NCBI GenBank assembly: GCA_013398955.1
Contig: VWPU01006152.1
Span: 4,227-68,226, forward strand
DNA from: Callaeas wilsoni
Lineage: Eukaryota; Chordata; Aves; Passeriformes; Callaeidae
DNA: 64,000 nt
Direction: 5' to 3'
The position numbers were made by a program, and so were the translations under genes. The notes beneath the pieces were generated by a model, which ran no database searches, was not told the origin of the DNA, and saw only the letters and a list, made by a program, of their open reading frames with translations. Positions 21,450 through 33,394 of this stretch are shown here, piece by piece (the first letter of the stretch is position 1; the number at the start of each line of letters is the position of its first letter).

Positions 21450-22998
21450 TGCCCCCAGCAGCGTGCTGCCTGCAGCTCTCAGTGCTCTCCCACACCTTGT
21501 CCTGCCACCCTCTTGTCTTTCCAGCGTCCCACGCTGGGTCAGCATCCCGGGAGAGCAAAAGTGCCTGCCCAGGCTCTGTCTCCTTGGGGACAGGGACATT
21601 TCAGGGCTGGACAGGGCAGGTCAGGATGGGACTGAGGGTTATGGGGTGCACAGGAGGGAGCTGCAGCCCTGGCTGGAGCAATGCTGGATTCGGGATCTCT
21701 GGCACGACGGGAAGCCCAAAGTGACCACGCTCCCGATGCCACGGCTCCTACCCCACATGAGACTGAGTGAGTCTAAGACAGGGCATGGTTGGCTCCTGGA
21801 ACGAAATTTCTGCTGAAATTCCAATAAATCTTTTCATTCTGAAGCCTGTGTCGAAATTTCAATAAATCGCTTCACTCTGAAGCCAAGGACATCACCAGAA
21901 ATTGATACCCATTCCTGAAGTACCTGGGAAAGTCCTGATTGCTAAAAAACGCATCCTCTTGAGCAAACTCCTGAAAGCTGGGCTCTGCCAAGCCACCCTT
22001 GGCAAGCTGAGGGCCTCCAAATCACCACTCCCTGCTGAAAATTGCCCTCTCAGTGCAGCCTAGGGTATTTTAATGGGAGAAAACCAACTGAAACAGCAGC
22101 TCCACAGCCCAGAACTTCAACACCAACCATGTCACTTCAGAGAGGGGATGTCTGAGGAAAGGGTTAATTCTGTTTTCATGCCTTTTAAAAATAATTATTT
22201 GTTGTCACCGTGAAGAGTGACTGATAATAATAATTACAGCTCAAGAGCACTGTTCACTTGCTTCCCATCAGAGGGGCTGAGTGCAAATCAGCCAGTCCAG
22301 GTTTGTTTGAGAGCGCTCATAATTATGTTCCTGCCATCATATTCCCTCTTTTCTTACAGAAAAGGGGGAAAATGCCTCCTGAAGTATCAGAGGGAGTTTT
22401 GCCTAATAATAGAAGCTTGTTCTTGAGTGATGTTTGAAACTCGGGGGGGAGGGGAGAGAATGAAGCAAACAAGGGCACGATTTATCCTGCAGCATCCATG
22501 CATTGTAATTCCTTTCTTTAATTTTTTCCTAGTTGCCTTATAATATTTTAAAGAGAGCTATAAAATGGTGCTTAGTTTAATACTGTGCAGAGCTCAGCTA
22601 AATCTTTTCCCCGATCTTGTCATCTTTTCATTCGGTGGCTACAGGGTCTTTGAGACACAAATAGTTTTTTTCACCATTATACCTCACACAGAACGTGGAG
22701 ATTGCTCTTGAGTCTCAAATGTAATAATTATTACAAATATAATAATAATTACAACAAGAAAGAGGCAACAGAGATGCTGATTAGGGAGCTGAACCCTGCA
22801 AACATAAATAGCCAAGGGAATTGAACACAGGGAATGGAGAAGGGGCACAAGCTGTAGGGCACAAGCCCATGGACAAGGAAAGGGAGATGTTTTGGTTGAG
22901 AGCTCCACGGTGAGATAGTGGCAGTGTCAGCTTTAATGGAAAAAGCCTATGGAATGTTCTCTACTGATATTAAAAACAGAAAAAAGAGAAAAAAAAAA
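21450..22998. other. Unique non-coding sequence with a duplicated AATAAATC segment
   Basis: Single-copy DNA right of the solo LTR. It includes the 38-bp duplication at 21815-21884 and an AT-rich motif-dense segment at 22185-22360. Overlapping frames up to 140 codons show no recognisable family. Confidence 0.55.
21815..21884 (+). repeat. Two-copy 38-bp direct duplication carrying AATAAATC
   Basis: Copy 1 at 21815-21846 and copy 2 at 21853-21884 are 32 bp each, match at 28 of 32 positions and are separated by TGTGTC. Both contain CAATAAATC and end in TCTGAAGCC. Each therefore carries an AATAAA polyadenylation hexamer on the plus strand. The arrangement recalls the R region of an LTR, but I could not find convincing LTR ends or a target-site duplication around it. 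Confidence 0.7.
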
Positions 22999-23191
22999 TC
23001 TTTCCTGTGAGGTTGGTGAGGCCCTGGCACAGAGACGCTGTGGCTGCCCGATCCCTGGAAGTGTCCAAGGCCAGGTTCGACGGGGCTTGGAGCACCCTGG
23101 GATAGTGGAAGGTGTCCCTGCCCAGGGCAGGGGGTGGAACGAGATGGTCTTTGAGGTTCCCTTCCAACCCAAACCATTCTGGGATTCAATG
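22999..23191 (+). mobile_element. CR1 LINE 3'-end fragment
   Basis: Sense-orientation landmarks in order: GTTGGTGAGGCCCTGGCAC, GCTGTGGCTGCCCGATCC, CTGGAAGTGTCCAAGGCCAG, GGGGCTTGGAGCACCCTGGG, ATAGTGGAAGGTGTCCCTGC, GGGGGTGGAACGAGATGG and CCTTCCAACCCAAACCATTC. The 3' end is the decayed octamer tail CCATTCTGGGATTCAATG at about 23174-23191. The element is 5' truncated and preceded by an A-rich stretch. It is the clearest sense CR1 in the window and does not code. Confidence 0.93.
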
Positions 23192-23889
23192 TAAAGAAAA
23201 CATCAAAGCCTGTGAAATTGCCTGTTTTGGGGTGCTTCATTCATTTTGTCCACCTGAAGTCGCAGCCTATTTCTAACAGGATTTGTTCCAAAAGGCTCAG
23301 GAATATGAACACCAGACCCTTGGAGTTCCTCCAGCCTGAGCTTCCCCCCCAGGAAGCTGGTTCGAGAGTGGGTGGTTTGATGGCAATCACAAGATCGCAG
23401 GACTCATCTGGAGAAGAGAACTTTGCAAAATGCCCGGTGGCCATGCAGACAGCGAGGGAGTGTCTGCACTGACAATGGAAAGCACTTTCCCTAATGGGAA
23501 ACATCCTCACCATTCATCCCATGCCCTGCCCTGCGTGGTGCTGCGGTGCTGAAATGCAGGGCGGATCCAAGCCCCTGATCCAAGTTTTCTCACTGCTGTT
23601 AATGTTTCCCTCCTTGGTGGGCACAGGAAACTCGTGTGATGAGGAGCAGCGTGGGAATGGCATCAGGATTGTGCCTGGGAAGGCGGCGCGGGGAGGGGGA
23701 TACCGGGCACTGCAGATCCCCAGCCGGGGCTCTCTGGACATTTGGCACAGGAGCTGCCACAATCCCAACAAATCTGATTAGGGTGAACCACAGAACAAGG
23801 AGGAATCACGGGGACAAAGGGAATCAGGTTTCCCGTTAAAAAAATCTAAAACGTCAACCATTCCCTTTCAGAGCTGGGCTGGTTTGACC
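23192..23889. other. Unique non-coding sequence between CR1 copies
   Basis: Single-copy DNA. Several frames of 67-95 codons cross it on both strands, and none is recognisable. Confidence 0.6.
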
Positions 23890-23994
23890 ACAGAACCACG
23901 GAATGGGTTGGGGTGGAAGGGACCTTGAGGATCACCTCATTCCAACCCTGTGCCGTGGGGAGAAACACCTTCCACCAGCCCAGCGTGCTCAGGG
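23890..23994 (-). mobile_element. CR1 LINE 3'-end fragment
   Basis: The plus strand reads CAGAACCACGGAATGGGTTG, GGGTGGAAGGGACCTTGAGG, ATCACCTCATTCCAACCCTG and ACACCTTCCACCAGCCCAGC. This is the reverse complement of the CR1 3' terminus, with the octamer tail at the left edge. About 105 bp remain. Confidence 0.88.
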
Positions 23995-24008
23995 TTGGGG
24001 CATCAGTG

Positions 24009-24095
24009 TGGCACTCAGTGCCATGGTTTAGTTTAGTTGAGGTGTTGGGAAGAGGTCGGACTCGATGATCTTGAAGGTCTCTTCCAACTTGGAAC
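24009..24095 (+). mobile_element. CR1 LINE 3'-end fragment of another subfamily
   Basis: GTGGCACTCAGTGCCATGG, TTTAGTTTAGTTGAGGTG, GAGGTCGGACTCGATGATC and TTGAAGGTCTCTTCCAAC are the sense-strand landmarks of the CR1 subfamilies whose 3' end reads GGACTCGATGATCTTaaAGG. The octamer tail is lost. It lies back-to-back with the minus-strand copy about 15 bp to its left. Confidence 0.85.
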
Positions 24096-24186
24096 TTGGA
24101 AGATCCACCCATAATCCACTGCAATACAGTGAATTTCTGTTCTTTGGCACAACACTGCACTGTGGCCGCGGATGAATTTCTTATTT

Positions 24187-24188
<2 letters not shown>

Positions 24189-24236
<48 letters not shown>
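24189..24236. repeat. (AAT)16 microsatellite
   Basis: Sixteen uninterrupted AAT triplets. Runs of isoleucine in frames through this region come from the repeat. Being pure, it is likely polymorphic in length. Confidence 0.98.
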
Positions 24237-24237
<1 letters not shown>

Positions 24238-26388
24238 GTCATCTTTGAAAGGCTCCTCACACATCACAGCCTGAACATCCGTATGGACCACCAAGTTCTC
24301 ACCAAGTTCTCACCAGCAGCTTCTGTTCAAGGCAAATGTGTCCTTGTCACCGACCAAGGAGACGTTCTTAGTTTAGCTGGACAAGCAAGGCATTCTCAAT
24401 GAATTTTCCCTTCTGGCTGATTTGTCTGGGAACCCAAAGCCTGTTTGCAGCTATCAGGGTGCATTTAGACCATCAGAAAAGTGTGGATCCAAGTCCCTTT
24501 TGCAGAGCAGACTCCAGTGGGGATGATAAACCACTGACAAACCACCCTGTCTATGCCAAGAGGCCTGTACGGCTCAAATTTTGGAGCTCTACAGCCAATC
24601 ATGCCCAGTGAAATCATATTTTAGCATGAAATCCAGCACTTATTCACTTGGCAGATGATCAGGACAGGAGCTGCCACTGCTGAGCACCTTCCTGCAGGAA
24701 GAGGAGGAAAAGGGCATGGGAATTCAGGGTTTTGGCAAAAAACAAAGCCAGACATCCTGCCCAAAGCTACCTGGGTTTTGTCGTGGCCCTGGGAAAACAT
24801 AACTCAGCCAGAAAGATGGCCAGGAGACAAATCAAAAAGGGAATGCTGATGCCTTTCCCCAGAACGCATCTCTGCACTGGTGGGCAAATTCTGAGCAAGG
24901 AATTGTTTTGCCTCCGTCACTTCGCATCCGTCTGATCCAGCGGAATAAATGCTGTTGTTCCCTTTCCGGAATATGCATTAGTTGATTTTTAAGTACCAGG
25001 CCAGTAGCCCCCAAGGGTGTACTAGAAAGAACCAACCAACCAACCAACCAATTCACAGCAAATAATTCATTCCACAAACACTGCTCCCCTTCCCAGCTGC
25101 TGGATCGGTTCTGGACGGTTCACAAAATTCTGAGATTTATTTGTTATTCGGAATTGCTGATCAATTTCCTCCATGAATAATGAAATTGGGCCGGAGATTG
25201 TTCACTAACAGCCCTGTGTGAACAGCTGTATTTCACTGTACAAAACCCACGTTGTGATTTGATGTTTTAGCTACGTTTTGTGACATTGTCTCCGACTGGA
25301 TGAATTCTATGGCTCACCGGGGAGCGTGGCAGGTATTGTGATTGTAAAAATCTTGATTGGCCATTCCGAGGCAAAGTGGGGGAAATATTTTAAGTGTGGA
25401 TGTTTGTTAGTGGCAGGGCTGTTTCCCCATCCACTTACCCTGACACAACGGGGAGATTGCCTCACTGATACCAGCAGAAAGGCTGACTGTAAAACAGGTA
25501 AAAGAGGCATTACAGACAGTGTTCCTGAAATAATAGTCCCTGGGGGCTTCCCAGCTGGCTGCAGGTAAAAATGACAGGAGAAGGAGAAGGAGAAGACTTT
25601 TTAACCATTGTTTCCTATCACTGATACGGGATTTTTCCCCATGAAACTGGTGCACTTGTGAATCAACAGAGAGGGTTCCTAAGGCTGCTGGAGCTGCAGT
25701 CTGTTTGCATTACAGCAGTAACGTCTTGTTCCAGTTGCGGAGTTAACTCCAGGCGAGCAGGGAGAACAAACACTGGATGAAACCATTCCCTGCCCTAAAA
25801 TCCCTCTTCAAATCCACAGCTGGGTTTCTTTGTGCCCCTCTTCCCTTCTGCTGTTTTCTGACTCTGTCATTCCCCGTCCTCGTCCTCTGCAGAGCTGTGG
25901 CTCTGCTCTGCAGCCTGGGGACAGGAAGCAGAAATACCAGGGATCAGCATCTTCCTGCCCTGCACCAGGGCTCCAGAGGGTCCGGGGGAAACCCGAGCCC
26001 CTCACGGGTCCTGTTTTAAGGACGACACTTTTTAACCTCTTCAGTAGGGTCAAAGCCAAACTCCCCAAACTGGGAATGCAACAGCTGTGCCTCCCTCCTC
26101 CTGTTGCTCCAACAAAACCACTCTGAGGGTGGTGGAAACATGGAATCTCCAAGCTACTCCCACATCAGAGCCTGTGCATCCCTTCCTCCTCTTTTGTGTG
26201 TGCCGGAGGTGTTTTTTTCCCTGAAACAATTTGATTCAATTGACTTTTTAAACGGTGTTTATTTTATTTGTCACAAGGGTGTAGGGCAGCCCAAGGTGAG
26301 AGGACGATAAAACACAGCCCTGCTTTCCAAATCCAACAAACTCAATTCCCGTGTCGGGAATATCGAGCGCCGAGGCTCTGAGAGCAGG

Positions 26389-26390
<2 letters not shown>

Positions 26391-26418
<28 letters not shown>
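26391..26418. repeat. (CA)14 microsatellite
   Basis: Fourteen perfect CA units followed by AACAAATAAAG. Confidence 0.97.
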
Positions 26419-26422
<4 letters not shown>

Positions 26423-26837
26423 AATAAAGCTCCATCACAACTCCCCAGAGGTCACCTGCTCCCCCCAGGCTGTTCACATCACCAGGAACCCCCGCTGTGA
26501 CCACACCAAAAGGTCTCCCGTTCCCAGCTCTCTTCCCTAATCCCGGATTTTGGGAAAGGAGGCAGCGCTGGGGCTCATCTGAACGCTGAGTGCTCTGCAA
26601 CAGCCATGTTCCCTCCTCCAGTGCATCCCCACTCTGCATCTATGATCCCTCCCTCTCCAACTCGGAGGTACAAAAGCATTTGCTGTATTTTTTTTGTCTC
26701 GGGCAGCGATGTGAATTTTTAAAAAACCACCTTTACAAATGAGAAAAAAAATCCAAGCGGACTTTCCCCAAAAAATGATGCGGGGGAGGGAGATGCTGCT
26801 CTTAATTTGACAAATCTTTCCTGATTTTGGGGTGGGA

Positions 26838-26859
26838 TTTTTTTTTTTTTTTTTTTTTT
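26838..26859. repeat. T22 homopolymer
   Basis: Twenty-two consecutive T on the plus strand, following GGGGTGGGA. It could be the reversed poly(A) tail of a minus-strand retroposon, but no element body is recognisable to its right. Confidence 0.9.
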
Positions 26860-28158
26860 CGTTTCCCTCCCTTGCTAATGAAATTCCTAAAGATAAGATG
26901 GGTTGTTGTTGCCATAGAAACTTGGCGCTGGCAGAAGCTAAGACTGCAGATTTATTCATGCGGCTTGTTAGTCAAACTTGATGCAATAACACGAAATTAA
27001 TATTTCGGTCTCATCGAGATCTTGCAGCTTTTGCCTCTCTGCAGAAGCTGGGAGCAGAAAGAGATGCTAAACCCTGCACTGCTAGGCTGAATCCCTCCGT
27101 GCTCCCTGGGCATCACCAAGGGCAGCTCTGTTCTATGCACACAAAGTCCTTTTGCTGCTGCTGGCCGTGGCAGGAGCAGCCTGAATGTGACTGCAGGAAA
27201 TCCGGCCTGGTCTGCTCCCCAAATTCTCCAGGATGAAACCGGCAGGGAACTGATTCTGCCACCCAGAGGCATCTCAGTGGACAAAGGGGCTTCACCCCCC
27301 CGGTAACTCCCACAGAGCTTTTTGTGTTCTCAGTAAAGTGCATTCTGCAGCTCCTGGTGGATGCATCCTTGGGATGCATAAGGATAGCAAATATTTATTG
27401 GATAAATAAGCATTGATCCTCCGGGGGACGGCAGATTGAGGTGCTGTGCCCGTGGCAGCTCCAGCTCCATCCCACAGAGCAGAAAAGGGGGAGAAATTTT
27501 AGTTCATTCCTTAAATCTGAGGGCAGGTTACTCCCGTCTGCATTTGTCCTCCTTGAGCTTTGCTTTTTGCTGATCATAAGAATCACAAGGCATGAAAATT
27601 GTGTCTCTGTATGGTTCCCTTCAAATGTCACTCATGGTCGCTTCCACACAGCTCTTCCAAACACCACAAACAGGGTTGTAAAAGGGGAAATGGGCAACAG
27701 TAACAAAACCCTAAGGGGTTGGAGAAAAGGGAATCTCTTGGCCAAGAGTCCTGTTGTTGGAGCTTGGGTGACTTATGGTTCTTGGGCACAAAGCCCAAGG
27801 GACGCCCTGAGCCTCCAGGCACTTTTCATTGCCACCCAGACACTGATGAACCAAACAGCACAAATCTGTGACCAGAACTGCTCAGCAGGGAGTGAGAAAT
27901 CCCGAACCACTACAGTTCAACACAGACTTACTTACACAGGCCACCTCAAAGGGTTGAGCCTTTGGAGAATGAAGGCTCTTCCACAACTTGCATCCCACAG
28001 CATAAAAGAAATCAGTGTTTTAAAAAGTTCTCCATTTTAAGCTTGATGATCTCAAATTTATTTATTTTACTTGATGACATGTAACTTTTTTAGATTCCTT
28101 CCAGGCCCCTTTGTGTACTTTGAAGCCCAACAAAGCAGGCAGCTAAACAACACATGGA

Positions 28159-28278
28159 CACAGAGAAGGGAAGGGCAGGGTTTGGCCACAGAGGAGAAGG
28201 GAAGGGCAGGGTTTGGTCACAGAGGAGAAGGAAAGAGCAGGGTTTGGTCACAGAGGAGAAGGGAAGAGCACAGTTTGC
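28159..28278. repeat. 31-bp minisatellite, about 3.7 copies
   Basis: Units start with CACAGAGGAGAAGGGAAGGG and end CAGGGTTTGGT. Starts are at 28159, 28187, 28218 and 28249. The first unit is 28 bp (3-bp deletion) and the next two are exactly 31 bp. The final copy decays into CACAGTTTGCCCAC. Confidence 0.93.
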
Positions 28279-31200
28279 CCACTACTCTGATTTAACTCGT
28301 GGATTTCAACCAGGATAAAACCCAGCCAAAATCTGCTCTTATCCCAAGTCCACCCAAACACAAGTTTACTGCAGGTATCTCAACAATTTAATGAGTTCTG
28401 GGGGGAACCGAGGGTGGTGAGGGTCATGCCAAGGAAATGCTGTTCCCTGCGTGTGCCTGGCACTGCTTACACCCATTTGTTGCACCTAAATAGATGAGTT
28501 TGCCCTTTTGCAAAAGGCAAACTGCAGGGAAAGTCTGCCTGATGGATCCCTGCTATAAGGATGGAAAAGGGCACGCTGAAGGCGCGGGATGAACTGGCTT
28601 TGAATCACAAAAGGTGAAGAACATTAATGCTCCCTTGGCGTTTGAACTCTAGAGGATTACACTGAGAGAAGTGGACTTGTATTTTAATAAAAAATATACT
28701 TATTTCTGACACAGGATTAACAGTTTAAGCCCCTCACCAGCCTCTCCTCGTTATCATTCCTCTCAAGGAAGCCGCTTTTCCCCTCTGAGATGAGCAAATG
28801 CTTTTTCTGCAAAGATGCAGAGCCAACTGGGAGAGGTTTTTTATGGGTAACTCAAAGCAGGGAGGTGCTCCTACTTCCACCTCCCCTTCAAAGATTATCA
28901 GTGCCATCTGAGAGGGCTCAGCACCCACCACCCCTCTCCCAGAAGCCCTTCAGTACCAGATTCCCCTCCTTCACAGCAATTGATATGTCAGAGAGTTCAA
29001 ATCTGAGATCAATAAACCTCTGAAAGCAAACTCTGTTATTTATGATTGCTCGGCCCTGGAATTACTCAGGATAGTCCAGGATTAGGCAACCTAGGCAAGA
29101 TTTTCTGCTTCTCTATTTCACTGGAGTTCCTAGAGGTGCAAATCTGTGCAGCATCTGCCCTGTAATCATTAGTAAAATAAATTAGAATGCTTGAAGGAGC
29201 AGCCTGATTAGGAAGTGAAGTGATCACTAGCAACTATTGTCAGTGTTGTGTGCTTTGTTCCACTTACAAGGCTAATTACTGTAACAAAGTGGATCATTTT
29301 AAATGGAAATTCTGGATGGCTGTCAATGCAAATGTTCATGATTTTTTCCTGGATGCATCACAACCGCATATGGGGAAACAAAAGACAATGGAAATAATCA
29401 AAACACAACTAAATTGAAGAAACTGTTCAATAGACTTTTGTTAGAGCTCATTAAAAATGTGCATTTATCCTCATTCTTTCTGAGTGCTTTGTCTGAGGGC
29501 CCCTATCAGACTCCACCATCTCCACAGCTCTTTGCAAAGCAGTGTCCACAAACGAGCCTGTTGCACTTTCTGACTTCGTCCCGAGGAGCCCAGCCCTTCC
29601 AGGGGAATCTGTGACCTCCTGCCATTCCCGGCGCCAGGACTGAGCAGAAATTCAGTTCGGTCACACCCTAAACTCAGAACACAGGGATGCTCTCACTGAG
29701 CAAAGCTCCTCGGGGCTGAATTGGGACTGAAGGAAACTCTGGGATTCACGTGTCCAAGAGTTTGGCTCGTTGAGCCCAAAGCCCTGGAACCACCTGAGGC
29801 TGGGCAAGGTCCTGCTCCTGTTTTCATGGGCTGAGCTCAGGGCTCGGTGATGACAGCTGGGAATGTCAGGAGTCTGCAGGATCCAGCCCAACCTGGCTTG
29901 GTCTTCTTGGTTCATAAACGGTTTTTGAGGCAGGGAGGAATTGTAACAAGGAGGATTAAGGAGTAAAACGGTTTCCAAGAAATTCTGAGCATGCTAACCT
30001 TGAATGGTTGTCAGTATATTGTGGTCCTCACCCATCCACTCGAAAACCTGAGGGTGTTTTTAAGGGAGACTGTGCTCAGAGAAAACTCATTTCCATTGGA
30101 CTAAATCCCTCCCAGCCTACTCACTCCTTATGAGAGGGGAAATGGGAGACAAAAGTTGTGCATTCAGACAATGCATGAGAAAGCTGTGAAATCATTCCCT
30201 GCCAAGGCAAAATCAGAATCTGACGTTCTTCCTGCTCTCCGCTGTATTTACTCCTGGTTTGAGCTGTAATGTTTACTCACAGGAAAAGCACCCTGGAAAA
30301 ACTGCACGAGTACAGCTCTGCGTAGGAAATTTTGGCAAGCTTGGACTGACAGCTGTTTATTCTTTCAGTGAATTCACGTATCTGGGGAGAACACCAGGCA
30401 CAGCAAAGCCACCACCTTGGACCAGTTCTCTTCCAGGTGGGGTTCAAAGCACAAGATCAGACACAATGTCCACATTGCCACAGCTGATTTCTCTGGAGTT
30501 TAAAATAACACCTTCCCTTTCATAACCTTTTTGAACTGATAGATCTATTTTTTGGTGACAGATTGCAATCAGTCTCTCAGTGTCTGCCCCAACAAAAGCC
30601 TTCCTTTGTGCAAGAGAGCCATCCAGTGCTGTCAGAGCTGGGAAAGTGGCATCCAGGAGGCCTGATCTGAAACCAAACAGCAAAAAATGCAACCCCATTT
30701 CTCGCAGAGGGTACGTGCAGACATCCCAACTGTGCTGCTTTAGATGGTCCACCCAGGGCTCAATCCATCCTCACTGCATCAGATGTGCTGCAAAGGCTCA
30801 CATCAGTCGTGCCTGCACAGCAAATCTGCTCGAAACCTATTGGTCTTCCTCATTTTTAGGACGTGCCAACTTGGTTTGTCCCTGTGTAATTGGATAGAAG
30901 TGAAACAAAAGAGCTGATTCGGGCTGTTTCATCCCAGGCAGTTCTGCCTTTATAAAGGAGGAGAGGAAAGAGGAGAACACATTAAACTTTCTCTTAAATG
31001 CTCAGCGTCAAACACTTTCCAGGCCACCAGTGTAGTGGTGTCAATGGTGTTTTACTGGTCGGAGTGTTATGTCAAGCCAGTAAATGAGGAGCAGTTATTG
31101 TGATCCCTGTCATTATGTGCTGAAAAAACAGTGTAAGTGGGACGAGAGTCAGCCTGGCCGTGCCAGCAGAAAACAAATGTTTGTAATAAATTGCAGCTTC

Positions 31201-33012
31201 GACTGATGTGGCTTTCAGTGATGGTACAAAATGAATGTAACTTCCACAGCACGGGCAGGAGTGGGGAGCAAACAAATCAGGGGCATGAAGGGCAACCACT
31301 GAAATGCCTGATTGGCTTTGCAGGGCTCTTTGACATCTGTGTAAATCCACTGACTTCAACAGAGCTACCTAAGGCAACCGAGGGCGGGAGAAGAAAATTT
31401 TGTGCTTTGAAAAGCAGTAAATGGAAATTACTAGGGAAGAAAAAGCAAAATATATGAATCCAAGAGAAGTCAAACTCCTTGTCTTTCCTAGAGGAGCTGA
31501 ATAAGGCACTGGTTTCAGGTGTGTCTCCCTCCTACAGCACCTGGGGTGTATTATTATTGGGGTGAATTAGCTCTGATATTAGCGAATGAGTGGTTTCTAA
31601 AGAAACTTAGGGAGTGTTAAACCTGGGCAAAAAAAAGATCAATATGCCTTTGTCTAAAGCCAAATATTTGCTATTCTCAATAAAATATTAGTCTGCCACA
31701 ATTTGCTTTGGGTAAAACTCCAGTAGTCACTGGGACACTGAGAAAAACGCTTTTATAAATTCATTTTGTGGGACCCCGTTGGGCTGAGTGCACGTTCTGC
31801 TGGGCTCTGCCTAATTGAAAAAATAGAGACAAGCTGTAGCCTAAATCCATCAAAACGAGGGGTTTGGGTGGTATTTTATCCCTGTTCATCATTTACAGCT
31901 CAGGACAGGGAGCTAACACAGCACAGAGACTTCCCTCATATCTTCTGCTCCTCAGGAGTTGGGAGGAACAAGACACTCAAGGCCTACAGACTTCGTGGAG
32001 AGTTAGTACATGTATTTTGATGATTTTTTTAAAGAGAGCAAGACTTGCTGTGATTTGCTGCTGCTCCCTGGCCATTCCTTTCACAATCCTGCAGACTTCA
32101 CAGCGGGAAACTCAGGAGTTTAAAATCACAGAGAGGTCAGTGCAGCCTCCTCCCAGGAAGAAGCACCAGTGAGCAGGAAAAAAACCCAAACAATCACTGC
32201 CGAACACAAATCCCCATTTCCCAGCCAGCGCAGGGCAGTGCATAATTCCAAGCCACCGTGACCTCAGGCAGCTCCCTCTGGGGTTCAGGGGTGTGTTGGT
32301 GCTCTGGTTAATTGGCTGACATATTTTAGCAGTGCTCCAAAGAGCATCCCCCTCCTCATGGCGCTGATTTGGTGGCTCGGGGACGGTCGGTTCGTCCCAG
32401 CCTGTTCTGCCCTGACCCACGAGGACGTTACGCGGAAACGAAAAGGTCACAAATCCTCCCCTGCCATCACCAAGGACACGTGGAGAGCGAGTGCTGTTAT
32501 TTAACTGAGTGGAGTGGGCAGCTCTGCACACCTGACAAGGCTGCCAGCAGGGCTGGGCAGGGGAAGGGGCGGACAGGTGAGCCCTGGGGTGGAGACCTGC
32601 CACTGCCTCACTTCATCTGCAGTGAACACGAGGCAGGCAGGGGCTCAGCGGCCACAGAAAGCTAATTATTCTGGAAGGCACCTTCCTAATCATCTGACAT
32701 AAAGCCTGTGATGCATGTTGAGGGTAATTATCGCTTGCTCCCTGTCCTTAAATGTCTCTCACAAAAACCGTCAGATGAAGGAGAGGGCGCTGAGGATCCC
32801 CGGAACAAAAACACACCAGGAAAGAAAGAGCCATTTCCACGTCTGTCAGAGCAGAGCCTAAGAATGCATTTTGTTTGTGCAGGGATATTTTTAGGCTCCG
32901 GAATTATGCAAATTGTTCTCCTAAATTACACACAGCCCTGTGATAGCAGCTAGTGGCAGTTGCAGCTGTCAGTATCATATGGCGGTGAGCGCCCAGCGAG
33001 TCGCGGGAGCGA
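28279..33012. other. Unique non-coding sequence
   Basis: Single-copy, moderately AT-rich DNA holding the near-palindrome at 28497-28523 and a motif cluster at 32900-32985. Open frames are at most 163 codons and not recognised. Confidence 0.55.
28497..28523. other. 27-bp near-perfect palindrome
   Basis: AGTTTGCC (28497-28504), an extra C at 28505, TTTTG, then CAAAA and GGCAAACT (28516-28523). Apart from the single unpaired C, all 13 positions of each arm pair, with no loop (centre TTTTGCAAAA). The core TTTGCAAA resembles a C/EBP- or POU-type dimer site, but that is only a motif resemblance. Confidence 0.75.
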
Positions 33013-33394
33013 GCATGGAAATGGTTCTGAGCGTCAGGAAATGGTTCTGAGCCTCAGGAAATAGTTCTACACATCAGGAAATGGTTCTAAGCGTCACAAA
33101 ATGGTTCTGAGCCTCAGGAAATGGTTCTGAGCATCATGAAATCGTTCTGAGCCTCTTGAAATGGTTCTAAACATCAAGAAGTGGTTCTGAGCATCATGAA
33201 ATCATTCTGAGCCTCTTGAAATGGTGCTAAACATCAAGAAATGGTTCTGAGTGTCACAAAATGGTTCTGAGCCTCAGGAAATGGTTCTAAACATCAAGAA
33301 GTGGTTCTGAGCATCATGAAATGGTTCTGAGCCTCAGGAAATGGTTCTAAACATTAGGAAATGGTTCTGAGCCTCAGGAAATGGTTCTGAGCGT
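33013..33394. repeat. 20-bp minisatellite, about 19 copies
   Basis: Monomer GGAAATGGTTCTGAGCCTCA in register throughout. Copies vary mainly in the second half (GAGCGTCAGG, AAACATCAAG, GAGCATCATG, GAGTGTCACA). A three-monomer pattern (GAGCATCATG, GAGCCTCTTG, AAACATCAAG) recurs around 33122-33240, hinting at short higher-order duplication. The array begins right after a CpG-containing stretch and ends at GAGCGTGACC. Confidence 0.95.

Larger units (their letters stand above)
24237..28158. other. Unique non-coding sequence with simple repeats
   Basis: Single-copy DNA. It contains an (ACCA)n patch at 25031-25051, a GGAGAA patch at about 25577-25596, (CA)14 at 26391-26418 and T22 at 26838-26859. 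A 199-codon plus-strand frame (27441-28040) has no recognisable domain. No gene is supported. Confidence 0.55.

Noticed and set aside
27441..28040. 199-codon plus-strand frame
   Set aside because: Hydrophobic and basic stretches but no recognisable domain, and no sign of conserved codon use.
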